A DNA stretch of 64,000 bases from Serratia symbiotica (lineage in GTDB: Bacteria > Pseudomonadota > Gammaproteobacteria > Enterobacterales > Enterobacteriaceae): NCBI GenBank assembly GCA_024160085.1, contig JAMDYG010000002.1:186001-250000 (forward strand), written 5' to 3'. The notes under the pieces were generated by a model. The model made no database searches and was not told the DNA's origin. It worked only from the letters and a program-made list of their open reading frames with translations. Positions 55,695 to 64,000 of the stretch are shown here, in pieces. Made by a program: the position numbers and the translations under genes. The stretch's first letter is position 1; every line of letters starts with the position of its first letter.

Positions 55695-56744
55695 GCGGCA
55701 AAGTCCTCGGCTTGCAGAGAGGCAATATACTTTACGCTAGTGAGTTTGTTCCGCTTGCCCTTCTGTACGTTGTTCGTAGAGCTGGGCGATCTACGTACCA
55801 TCGGCGGCAAACAGTTCCAGGCTAGTGACGATGCCGTCTTTGGTCGGTTTACGAGTGACCCAGCTTTCGGCGATCGCATTTTCTTCCAGGTGTAAGTTGA
55901 AGCGGCGGTTAACTACATTGATCCAACCTTTCAGCGACATCAAGCGTTCGATCTGGCAGGTGAATATTTGCATACAACCACGGTTGCTGACAAAAATCAT
56001 AATTTCGTTTTGCCACTGTCGAACGGCATTTAATAATTGCGTCAGCGCACCGTTATCTACCTAAAAGGCCAAATCGTCGCCAACGATACGAAACGCCTGT
56101 TGACGCGTCAGATTATTGAGGTTTAGCAGCGGAAAAACTAGTGAACGTCGGTCATTTCACGCCATTCGCGGTCGATTTTTCGGCTTACAGTACTGTGCTG
56201 AGCGTAACGACCTCAGCCGGGTGCAGTATCAGGGGCGGCAGTATCAGGGGCGGGTTTTCCTCGTTCCTGTAGCGTTTAACCAACGCTATCCAGCCTGGAA
56301 AATCAGTTTCGTCGGTGGTGTATACACTTTATGTAACGCATCGCCATGATGGTCAAAGAACTGAATGCTATGGCGCACGCCGCATTTGCTCGTCTCGCTC
56401 ATGGAGAAGGCACTGGCCTACTTGGTTGAAGAACAGACGTAAGTCCAGTTCACACGGATTGAGGATCAGACCAGCATGTCCGTTAAGATGCTGGTTATGG
56501 TAGAGCTGCATCAGCTCATGCACTGCATAATAGTTGCGAGTAAAATGGATTGGGTGACACCGATGTGTTCGAAGTCGGTGAGCAGGATGCGGGTATTAGT
56601 CTGCAAGCGGTGAGCATCATGGCCGACGCGGGCATGGATCAGCTCCGCTTTGCTTACGCCAAGGAGCCTTGCCAAATCGCGCGCGTATTTTCCAGGATGA
56701 TCGATTTTAGCCTGTTGGTAGCACTCATAAAGGGTATTATTCAT
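55691..56744 (-). pseudogene. hmuS: HmuS, haem utilisation/degradation protein, broken
   Basis: It starts MNNTLYECYQQAKIDHPGKY and ARDLARLLGVSKAELIHARV, as in HemS/HmuS. A frame break follows near 56510. The middle is scattered across frames (FFDQHGDAL-type heme-pocket text near 56340), and CMQIFTCQIERLMSLKGWIN (about 55975) and NLHLEENAIAESWVTRKPTK belong to the second HmuS repeat. A stop interrupts the end (about 55790). Decayed. Confidence 0.85.
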
Positions 56745-56808
56745 CAATTAATTTCCTCTGCCGTAAATAGGGGAACTGGGCGTCATTTGCCCTGCCAAAT
56801 GCTCAAAA

Positions 56809-58877
56809 TTACCACTGGTAACTTACCAGCAATTTGGCATTGCGCCCCTCCTGCGTTGATGCCTTGCGGTGAATAGTATTCTTTGTCGAAAGCGTTGCTC
56901 AGCATAAGGGTAGAAGTGAAATTTTTCGCGTGACCACACCCTTTATAGCTAAGACAAAAATTGTTGACACCATAGCCATCTTGTTCAGTTATGGCGGTCG
57001 TCACAGAGGTCATTCGTTGGGCAAAGGTAGCGATTTTGGCCGATCGATAAGACGGTTGTACCCAACGGAACATCCAGCCTGCTGGTGATGGTATCGGGGT
57101 TGATGTTGCTCAACTAACCACTGCTTGCCTGGTCTTTACCACGGGTGCGGTTATAGGCTAAATCCCAATCAAATAGCAGCTTGTGGTAGCTTAACACCGC
57201 ATCCCAACCCCAAATTTTTGCGTGATCTATGAAATAGTGCAACTGATGCAATAAGGGCCTTGCAGGCCAAATCCCAGCTTCATGGTGACATTGGTGGTGA
57301 TGTAGTCTTTGGCCTTGGTGTCGAAATAGCTAGCTTTGAACTGCAAGCTATCGTCAGCTAACAGTAAATCGTCAAAGCGCAGCCCAAAACCATACTCCAG
57401 GGTTTCGTTGGTTTCTGGTTTCAAGCGCGGGTTTGGCACCCAGTAGTTGGTTAAAGACGTCGGTCCCCGAGATTTCGAAAAATGTTTAGAATCGTTATAC
57501 ATTTCACCCATGGTTGGTGCACGGAAGGCTTGCGAATAAGAAGCGAACAGCATCAGCCAATCGGTCGGGGTGATGCTGATTGTGCCGCGCGATGACCATT
57601 TGTCAGTATCAATATCGGGGTAACTCTGTCTGGAGCCTTTATAATTATCATAACGCATGCCAGCCAACAACGTGATAGGCAGATCGCGTAGCGTAACCTC
57701 ATCTTGCAGCTAGCCAGAGGCGAAATGGATTTTCGCCTCTGGAACGCCTTCGGCAGCACTACCTGGCGTTTGCGCCTGCTTATAAGCCTCAGTACCGTAG
57801 GTAAATAGTGAGAGGCAAAGGTATCAGCAAACAGGTGAGTATAGTTCTTTAAGCTTGCACCGTGAGTAGTTTATTGGCGACTTTAGTCTCTATTACCTAG
57901 GGCATGCGCATTTATTTCTACTTGAGAATAATAAATTTTGGCGTCAGCATCCAGCCAATCCTGGCCAACCCCGAGTTGGGCCTGTGTAACTCAGTGCTAT
58001 ATCATTGCAAAATAGTTGAGCGGTCGGTCATCAGGTTGTCGTGCCCACTGAAGGATTGCTTAGGGTTATTCGGTTGTTGAGCACAGTTGTTGTAATAGCG
58101 TAGGTTACCGATTAATGATTGGTTATCATCGATCTTCCAGGTGCCTTTGGCCAGCAGGTGGTTGATAGTTTCATCGTTTGGTGACTCGGGGCCGTTACCC
58201 TGATGCAGGTTACCGACATCACTGATGTCTAACGACAATAAGCCGTTAAGGTGGTCAATCTTGCCGTAGGTACTAGAGCACCCATGCCCAGACTGTGATC
58301 ACCGCTGCCTGCGGTAGCGTATACCCGGTAGCCGGTATCATGGCTCGGTGATAGCAAGTCTGCGGCATCGACGGTTTCATAAGATGCTACGTCGCCAAAA
58401 GCACCATTACCGTACAGCAAAGCTGAAGGGCCACGCACGACTTCAACGCGTTTCACCAATCTTGGATCCAGAAAGATCCCGTCGATATGTCCGGTATCAG
58501 TATCCTGGCGAATGCTATCCACCAGCGTTAATACGCCACGGAGATCATAGCCACGCATCATGAAGCCCTGGCCGTTGCTGCGGCAAGGGCCAGTAATGCT
58601 AATGCCTGGCATGCGTCGCAGCATATCGACTGCAGTGCTGGCACCTTGGCTTTCATGGGTGTTGCTTTTGATCACCGTTACCATCATTGGCACGTCAAAA
58701 CTGCGTTGCCGATTGCCAGTGGCGTTTACGGTTATCGTGTCGTCAGTGGCTTGTGAGGCCGGGGCGGAAGAAGAGGTTGTGTTGGTGTTTTGTGCAAAGG
58801 TCACTGAAGGCAGAGTGGCAGGCAATGGCTAGACTCAATGCGGAAAAACGTAGCTTGGTAGAAATGGTTAAGGGCAT
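56809..58877 (-). pseudogene. hmuR: HmuR, TonB-dependent haem receptor, broken
   Basis: The start MPLTISTKLRFSALSLAIAC is shifted near 58810. The plug domain then reads cleanly: GNRQRSFDVPMMVTVIKSNT, STAVDMLRRMPGISITGPCR and DPRLVKRVEVVRGPSALLYG. Barrel pieces follow in several frames (PTDWLMLFASYSQAFRAPTM, ETLEYGFGLRFDDLLLADDS) up to the terminal strand NAFDKEYYSPQGI and LLVSYQW, the aromatic C-terminus usual for outer-membrane proteins. Frameshifts near 58260 and 57760 and stops are present. Confidence 0.92.
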
Positions 58878-58975
58878 TGGTCAACTCTCCGTGTGTTTGA
58901 ACATATCAATAATTATGCCTAGCTATCTGGATCACAGTGAACGGGATGGCTGACATTTAAAGGATCTTGCGTTAT

Positions 58976-59126
58976 TTAGAGCCTATCCCAGCACAGGAAC
59001 ATTGTTGCAGCCAGCTTAGACACTGATAGCGCACAACAACCGATGCATACCGGGATTACGTGATGATGGCAAGCACTGCACAGGGCTACATGGCAAATAA
59101 AACATCCTAATGGGATAGGTTCTTAG
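58976..59126. repeat. dispersed repeat with terminal inverted repeats, copy B (complete)
   Basis: The left end TTTAGAGCCTATCCCA (58975-58990) and right end TGGGATAGGTTCTTAG (59111-59126) are inverted repeats matching at 13 of 16 positions. The core has TTGTTGCAGCCAGCTTAGA, AGCGCACAACAACCG and GCAAATAAAACATCCTAATG. It is about 151 bases long with no ORF, in the hmuR upstream region. Confidence 0.82.
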
Positions 59127-59280
59127 TCAGGAAGAATTTTCCGGCTTTAATCTGCCACAACTGATAGCGTTGATCTTGATGGATAAACTGCCAGACCATC
59201 GGCATCGAACAACAGTGCACTGTTATTATAAGGGAATGTATCCACGCTGCACCTGCCGGTGGAGGTTTGAGAGCGGCTGA

Positions 59281-59330
59281 GATTATTTATCATTATACAC
59301 CATCAAATTAAAAATTATTATCATCATTTA
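59281..59330 (-). promoter_or_regulatory. possible Fur-binding region upstream of hmuR
   Basis: Two AT-rich segments resemble the Fur consensus: GATTATTTATCATTATAC (59281-59298) and AAATTATTATCATCATTTAT (59311-59330). Haem uptake operons are normally Fur-repressed. The distance to the hmuR start (about 400 bases) is enlarged by the inserted repeat copy B, so the link is uncertain. Confidence 0.45.
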
Positions 59331-59339
59331 TTTAAAAAA

Positions 59340-60230
59340 AGACATCAAGGAAAATTTTTTATTGGGGATCAACCCAACCGACATCACCATGGCACTGGAA
59401 CCTACACGGATCTTGTGGCAGATATCGATCCCTTTCCCTTCGCTGATAAAGGTGTTATTCCCGGATACTGACAACATTTGTTTGATAAATTACAAAGTCA
59501 GGACTTGGCCGTGAAGCAGAAATCACAGGTAAAGCTTAGCGTATCTCCGGGTATAATTTCCATCGATAAAGAACTGACTGGTTCAACCGGCAGCGGCGTT
59601 CCCTTTGTTGTACATAGCCATTATCCCCTGATACCTGGCACTTATGCTGCGCCAGTGTTCCGTTAAGGTGTCATCCGCGATCTAAAAAGTGACAGTTACA
59701 TTATTATAGACGAGCAGAAAAGAATAACCTGATTTCCGCCTGGGTACAGTATCTGGTGTCTTGGGTAAATGACAGCAAGGATTTTGAGTTCTAGCTGCGT
59801 GCGGTTCAAGGCTGCCGGAAAGCCTGTAGTCATCGCTCACTTGGATAATAATGATGGTGATACTAATCGTATAAAACGGGAACTGACAGCCGAGAAAAAT
59901 CCACGAATAGCAGAACATATAAAAGAATACTGTGCATTTGAGGAAGAAGTACTAAATGCCATAGGAGAGAATGAAGGGAACTGCTTTTATTCCAGACTCA
60001 GCGTGTCGAGAAACCGTTCCGAATGATTTATGATAATACCGATGACGGCCCCTCTCCTGAAAGGCAGGGTGCTTGCTGATAGTATGAATATCTCTACTAA
60101 CAGTCTTACACTGGAGCTGAAAAATAATTATATTGGCGCAAGAAGAATAAAAATCCACCACAAATAATGGGTTAAAGACTACACACAGCAATTAATACAG
60201 CTATATTACAATAGTAAGTTACTATGAGTC
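59340..60230 (+). pseudogene. unrecognised protein remnant
   Basis: I do not recognise this. A single protein seems to have been spread over several frames: NPTDITMALEP, then GTGTYTDLVADIDPFPFADK, GVIPGY, stop, LFDKLQSQDLAVKQKSQVKL, SVSPGIISIDKELTGSTGSG, VPFVVHSHYPLIPGTYAAPV, stop, DLKSDSYIIIDEQKRIT, FPPG, and later IAEHIKEYCAFEEEVLNAIG and MNISTNSLTLELKNNYIGAR. The style (about 250-290 residues visible, no signal peptide or membrane segment) could be the end of a larger secreted or effector-like protein, but that is a guess. It is more AT-rich than its neighbours, which hints at acquired DNA. Confidence 0.45.
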
Positions 60231-60345
60231 ATTAGGAATCATCCTAATAAATAGCAGCATTTTATTTTATGATTTAAAGCGATGGGAAGTAATAAGACAG
60301 ACATAATATAGATACTGTCCGACTAACTAGGCAGTAGTGGGAGGG

Positions 60346-61446
60346 TTAGCTCTCTTCCAGATTTCTTGCCACATCTTGCAGCGTAGTGGTCGGCTTAGCT
60401 ACTTCATTTATCCAGGCGGTGAGTAAACGGTAGGACACAGCGAGTACCACCGGGCCGATAAACAGGCCGATCAAACCGAAGGCCAGCAGGCCGCCGATCA
60501 CCCCTAACAGGATCAGCAGCGTTGGCAAATCAGCCCCCATGCGGATCAGCATTGGCCGCAGCACGTTATCCAACGTGGCGACTACGCAACTCCATATCAC
60601 AAGTACCGTAGCCCAACTGGTATCACCACTCCAGTACAGCCAGATGATGGCTGGCACCAGCACCAGCAGAGGTCCCAATTGTGCCACGCAGCAGATAAAG
60701 ATCGGCACCGTTAGCCAAGTGGCGGCAGGGATACCACTCAGTGCCAAGCCGATCCCTCCCAACACTGACTGCACCAGTGCTGTCACCACCACACCCAGCG
60801 CTACTGCACGAATCGCTTGCCCGCCCAGCAACACCGCTACATCGCCGCGCTCAGCGCCCAAACGCACCGCAAAATTGCGGATACCCAGCGCCACCTGCTC
60901 ACCACGCGCATACAGTATCACGCTAAACAATAGCATCAGCGCGCAGTGTAGCAGTAGGTGGCCGATATGTGCCGCCTGCGCGACAAACCAGGTGGCAGTT
61001 TGGACAAAATACGGCTGCATTTTTGACAGCAGCGCGGCACCGCCAGCATTGACTAAGGCGTGATAACTGTTATAGATCTTATCACCGAACATCGGTAGGG
61101 ATTGCAGCCAGACAAACTCAGGCATATGCAGCTTGCCGAGCGTGCTGGCCCAAGCGATAACCAGGCCGCTGTTATCCACCAGGCTCCCGATCATCAGAGA
61201 AATTGGCAGGATGAACAGCAAGATCAGTAGCAGCATTATAGCCATCACTGCCAGCGAGCGTCTCCCCCACAGCAGCTTTTGCAACTTGATCAGCAATGGC
61301 CAGGTTGCGATCACCACCATCGCGGCCCAGGATAAGCCGAGAATGAACGGCTGGATGACCCAAAAACTGGCGATGATCATGGTGGCGATAAACAACACAC
61401 CAAAAATAATCCGTGGTAAATCGTATCGGTGTTGCGGTTGTGTCAT
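60346..61446 (-). CDS. ydiK: YdiK, AI-2E-family (PerM-like) membrane protein
   Basis: This belongs to the AI-2E/UPF0118 transporter-like family; the substrate of YdiK is not established. The 366 residues contain seven to eight membrane segments and family text such as IVQPFILG-like WVIQPFILGLSWAAMVVIAT, FAVRLGAERGDVAVLLGGQA, IRAVALGVVVTALVQSVLGG and LDNVLRPMLIRMGADLPTLL. The start is the ATG at 61446 (MTQPQHRYDLPRIIF); an upstream extension to 61494 has no family match. Intact, beside a truncated ydiJ as in E. coli gene order. Confidence 0.92.
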   Translation of the reverse strand: MTQPQHRYDLPRIIFGVLFIATMIIASFWVIQPFILGLSWAAMVVIATWPLLIKLQKLLWGRRSLAVMAIMLLLILLFILPISLMIGSLVDNSGLVIAWASTLGKLHMPEFVWLQSLPMFGDKIYNSYHALVNAGGAALLSKMQPYFVQTATWFVAQAAHIGHLLLHCALMLLFSVILYARGEQVALGIRNFAVRLGAERGDVAVLLGGQAIRAVALGVVVTALVQSVLGGIGLALSGIPAATWLTVPIFICCVAQLGPLLVLVPAIIWLYWSGDTSWATVLVIWSCVVATLDNVLRPMLIRMGADLPTLLILLGVIGGLLAFGLIGLFIGPVVLAVSYRLLTAWINEVAKPTTTLQDVARNLEES

Positions 61447-61622
61447 CAATGGGTCTCTTTCTCGTAAGTTAATTCCGTGGCACTGCATTATCATGGTTCA
61501 TCTTCGCCAATTTTAACAGCGCACTGTACATTTTTGCGATGGAATTGGGAATAATGTGTATGCCTATACTAACCGAGTAGGTCAGCCTTAAAATAGGGTG
61601 GGTCTGAATAACGACCTGATGT

Positions 61623-61777
61623 TGTGCCTATCTCAGTAGATAGTAGACGTACATTATTGTGGCCAGTTTGGATACCGACAGCGCGCAACAACAGCAGCGT
61701 ACAGGGAGCATGTTAGTATGGTGAGTACTGCTCAAGGCCAAAATAGCAAATAAAATACCCTAATGGGATGCTTTTAA
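61623..61777. repeat. dispersed repeat with terminal inverted repeats, copy C
   Basis: It begins TGTGCCTATCTCAGTAG and ends ACCCTAATGGGATGCTTTT, with the shared core TTGTGGCCAGTTTGGATACC, GACAGCGCGCAACAACAGCA, GCGTACAGGGAGCATG and GCAAATAAAATACCCTAATG. It lies between ydiK and ydiJ, which are divergent. About 155 bases, no ORF. Confidence 0.8.
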
Positions 61778-61820
61778 CGTATTTTAGCGCATAAAAATAA
61801 GCAGCCAGGGTTAAAAATAC

Positions 61821-62125
61821 AATGATCCCAGCGATTTCTCAAATATCCCGCCTTGTTAAACGGGCGTGCGATTTTTTGGACACACTGAAGCAACATGGAT
61901 TTAATGGCGATACTGCTACTCGCTAAGCTGATCGGATGGCGATGGCCACCGATAACAGCGTTTATCAGATGCTGACCGATGGCTATGGTGTTTCCTCGCT
62001 CTACCCACGATGTGGTGTTGATCGCCCGTATTGCGGCGGAAGAACACTTCACGGTGTTGACCTTCACCCCACGAGGCGGTGGTACCGGTACCAACGATCA
62101 GTGTGGGGTGGCAATCATTTCAAGA
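61821..62125 (+). pseudogene. ydiJ: YdiJ, FAD-linked oxidoreductase, N-terminal fragment
   Basis: It starts MIPAISQISRLVKRACDFLD and TLKQHGFNGDTATR, meets a TAA at codon 35, and continues MATDNSVYQMLTDG, with a shift near 61985 to a frame giving FTPRGGGTGTN, the FAD-binding motif. The text then departs from the family near 62105-62125. Only about 100 of roughly 1018 codons remain, probably because the Mu-like prophage inserted here or a deletion followed its insertion. Confidence 0.85.
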
Positions 62126-62316
62126 CTATGAGAGGTAGCCTTCTCTAGGCCCGCAGCCTTAGTGTGACGTGGATCATGAGAAATTAAGAGATTCTGGACT
62201 ACGTCTGAAAAAATGAGGGTAAAATAATAAAACCGCGTTCTATTCTGGATTTTTATGATAGGAGTTTTAGAGTGTTTAACTGCTGTTTGATGGCCGACTG
62301 AAAATCCTTTTCCAAA

Positions 62317-62913
62317 TCACCATGCACTCCCCTTACTTTGTTCCTGATTAGCTTCGGTCACATTACTATGTGAAGGGCCAGGGCCATGTCCAGCCAGGCA
62401 TATGCGACGTAAAATCTCTTTGTCAGTTGACTCATCACCAGCTAGCGCTATTTTGATAGCCTGTTTAAGTGTTGGCCTAATTTGTAGTTTGTCGATGGAA
62501 TCCTCTATATCTAGCGGCTCTTGTGCTGCTGAGAGTAACCCCTCAATACCTTTACGATGTATTGCTCTAATTAGTGCCGTGACATCCTTATTGTTCAGGG
62601 AATCAAGAACCATCAACCAAGCACTCCTCGTAGCATCAGCATCCAGACTATATGTTTCTTGCTTATTATCTACAGCTTTGCCAGTCGCTAGCCATTCAAC
62701 AGAAACATTCTCCATATTAGCTATCCTTATTGCCATATTGAGTGAAGGTTCTGTTCCCCTAGTCAAATAGTTGTTTAATGTGGAGAATGATAATTCCCAT
62801 GATTAAGCTGCTGCCCAAATACTTCTACCTTTAATAAGTGCTCTAAGTAGCTCGGCAATGCTTTCCTTGCTTTCCTCATGAAAAACAATTTTGCTTGTGT
62901 TTCTCACTTTCAT
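62317..62913 (-). pseudogene. Mu-like phage repressor, one nonsense mutation
   Basis: The ATG at 62913 opens MKVRNTSKIVFHEESKESIA ELLRALIKGRSIWAAA (split here only for length), then a TAA at codon 37, then SWELSFSTLNNYLTRGTEPS, a helix-turn-helix typical of phage repressors, ANMENVSVEWLATGK and a C-terminal part with QIRPTLKQAIKIALAGDEST. Apart from the single stop the frame is open for 198 codons. The stop sits within the DNA-binding domain. A shorter product from TTG 62766 lacks the first half of the DNA-binding domain. Confidence 0.8.
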
Positions 62914-63000
62914 TTTCTTTTCCTTGTAACTATCTGATTTAAGCATAAAAATATCCATAATAGACAAAATAAATGGGCCTTTTCTTTACTTGTGCCCATT

Positions 63001-63315
63001 ATGGATAAATGCTCTGTTCTTACGGATAACACAATGGGATTATCCGCGCGGTTAGCTTTACAGGGTAATCGAATAATTAGTAAAAATGAAGTAACAACTG
63101 AATAGGATCGGCACCGTATTGATATTGTTGCCGCCCTTCGTAAAGATGATCTCACCATACGTGCTCTCTCCGTTGAGGTGGGTCTAAAGCCGAATACATT
63201 GAAAAATGCACTACCTCGCGCGCTTATCCTAAAGTGGAACGCATCATAGCGAAAGCGTTAGGAACCAGAACCAACACATATCTAGCCCAGCCGTTATATC
63301 CGTAAGGCGTCGTAA
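63001..63315 (+). pseudogene. Ner/Nlp-like DNA-binding protein, broken
   Basis: It starts MDKCSVLTDNTMGLSARLAL, has a TAG after NEVTTE, and carries the Ner core DRHRIDIVAALRKDDLTIRA LSVEVGLKPNTLKNAL (two adjoining parts), then a shift near 63218 to RAYPKVERIIAKALG. In Mu, Ner is a small Cro-like repressor of early transcription, divergent from the c repressor. The unusual N-terminal extension may be a fused or chance reading frame; the original start may lie nearer the core. Confidence 0.75.
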
Positions 63316-63317
63316 AT

Positions 63318-64000
63318 ATGTTTTTTAGTGTAAATTAATTAGTGGGAATGCCGGGATTACCGGGCACTGCGCAAGGGCTGCGCCTGGCTTTAAAGAAACG
63401 CGCCGGAACCGCGCCAGATTTGGTGCGCAAGCGCGAAGGTAGCAAGGCATTTGAATACCATATTGACTGCCTCCCTGCTGATACTTAAGAGGCCGTTCGC
63501 CAGCGCCACTTTAAATCGGTGCTTGAGCAGTCAGATTGCAAGTCTGACGGCCTGCCGATCAAGCGCAATTTCTTGGATAAACCGAGCGAGGAATTGAAGA
63601 TCATGCGTCAGTGCCCGGCAGTGGTGGAGCGCGAGGTTTTGCCTCGCTGACCGACGACCAGAAAAAAGTAGCCGATGACTGTACTCTGCCAGCCCAGGAT
63701 GTGGAGAAACTGCGCGCTGCCGGTATGTCCACCAGAATCACGGCGGTGGACATTCATCGCCGATGGTTCACGCAAGGGAACGCTGCCCGCGAGTGTCATG
63801 GTAGCGGCTAGGCTGGGTTGGCTAACGCACGCAAAGGCTCGAGTCGTATTGGCGTCAGCAAGAGCTACCTGCAGGCGTGGCTGACTTTCTATCTGACTAC
63901 TAAACTAAGCCAGGACTAGAGAGGTTGGCATTATTAGCACCCGGTCAGCCCAAACGTAAATGCCCGGAAGACGTGGTCTGATTCTTCGGCATGTTCTGGT
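63318..64000 (+). pseudogene. Mu-type transposase A, N-terminal part, broken
   Basis: ATG 63318 opens MFFSVN, a TAA, then LVGMPGLPGTAQGLRLALKK and REGSKAFEYHIDCLPADT, which fits the MuA N-terminal DNA-binding domain (enhancer-binding, compare E. coli Mu text with GLPGLP and KAIEYN). Another stop follows at 63486, a frameshift near 63650, then EKLRAAGMS and ITAVDIHRRW, and near 63840 GSSRIGVSKSYLQAWLTFYL. The gene continues beyond the window. Mu A is the DDE transposase for phage replication. Confidence 0.8.

Larger units (their letters stand above)
62130..64000. mobile_element. left end of a Mu-like prophage (continues past the window)
   Basis: A leftward repressor, then a rightward Ner-type protein, then a rightward MuA-type transposase is the layout of the early region of Mu-like phages. 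It follows directly on the truncated ydiJ. I could not identify the terminal att sequence in 62126-62316. All three genes have stops or frameshifts, so the prophage is defective. Confidence 0.82.

Noticed and set aside
60539-61063. 174-codon plus-strand ORF
   Set aside because: Antisense to the intact ydiK gene; no ribosome binding site or known family.

Overview
The window looks like a chromosome segment of an enterobacterium close to Serratia that is in an early to middle stage of genome decay. Intact proteins (LolD, CobB, PotABCD, PurB, MnmA, Prc, HtpX, ThrS, InfC, PheST, IhfA) read as close relatives of their E. coli and Serratia counterparts. Between them lie many genes still recognisable end to end but broken by stop codons, single-base shifts and internal deletions. 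This pattern is typical of a recent host-restricted insect symbiont such as Serratia symbiotica. That organism call is an inference from gene content and decay, not a match I could run.

Layout. 1-16.8 kb follows the E. coli order lolCDE-cobB-potDCBA-(pepT)-roxA-phoQP-purB-hflD-mnmA-rluE-icd. The essential or transport genes are intact, while pepT, roxA, phoQ, phoP, rluE and icd are ruined. 16.9-18.9 kb is a scar holding an integrase tail, the end of an IS903-type element, a cytosine-permease-like pseudogene and a LuxR-type fragment. 19-25.4 kb carries rsmF and msrC (both broken), then intact proQ, prc and htpX. 25.5-32.4 kb holds a dead IS4-family transposase, broken tcyP, ydjM, decayed sitC/sitB-like metal-transporter pieces joined to an mltC-like fragment, and a broken membrane protein. 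32.7-40.05 kb is the intact translation block thrS-infC-rpmI-rplT-pheST-ihfA with its regulatory RNA signals. 40.4-49.4 kb is a fully decayed arnBCADTEF operon followed by nlpC and ydiV remnants. 49.6-58.9 kb has IS3 remnants and a decayed haem-uptake operon hmuRSTUV, whose hmuV carries an IS66-family insertion with a secondary inversion. 59-64 kb has an unrecognised remnant, ydiK, a truncated ydiJ, and the left end of a Mu-like prophage (repressor, Ner, transposase A), all of the phage genes broken.

How the genes fit together. Losses are functionally coherent. The PhoPQ sensor and the lipid A aminoarabinose operon it commonly controls are both gone. Haem uptake and a metal-transport system are gone, and icd is disrupted. 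Lipoprotein sorting, spermidine uptake, purine synthesis, tRNA thiolation, envelope proteolysis and aminoacylation remain. No new multi-gene system stands out. The most interesting structure is a dispersed element of about 100-155 bp with terminal inverted repeats (three copies plus end fragments), the IS66 insertion with 8-bp target duplications and an adjacent inversion, a 7-bp repeat expansion that shifts arnA, and a perfect 36-bp palindrome.
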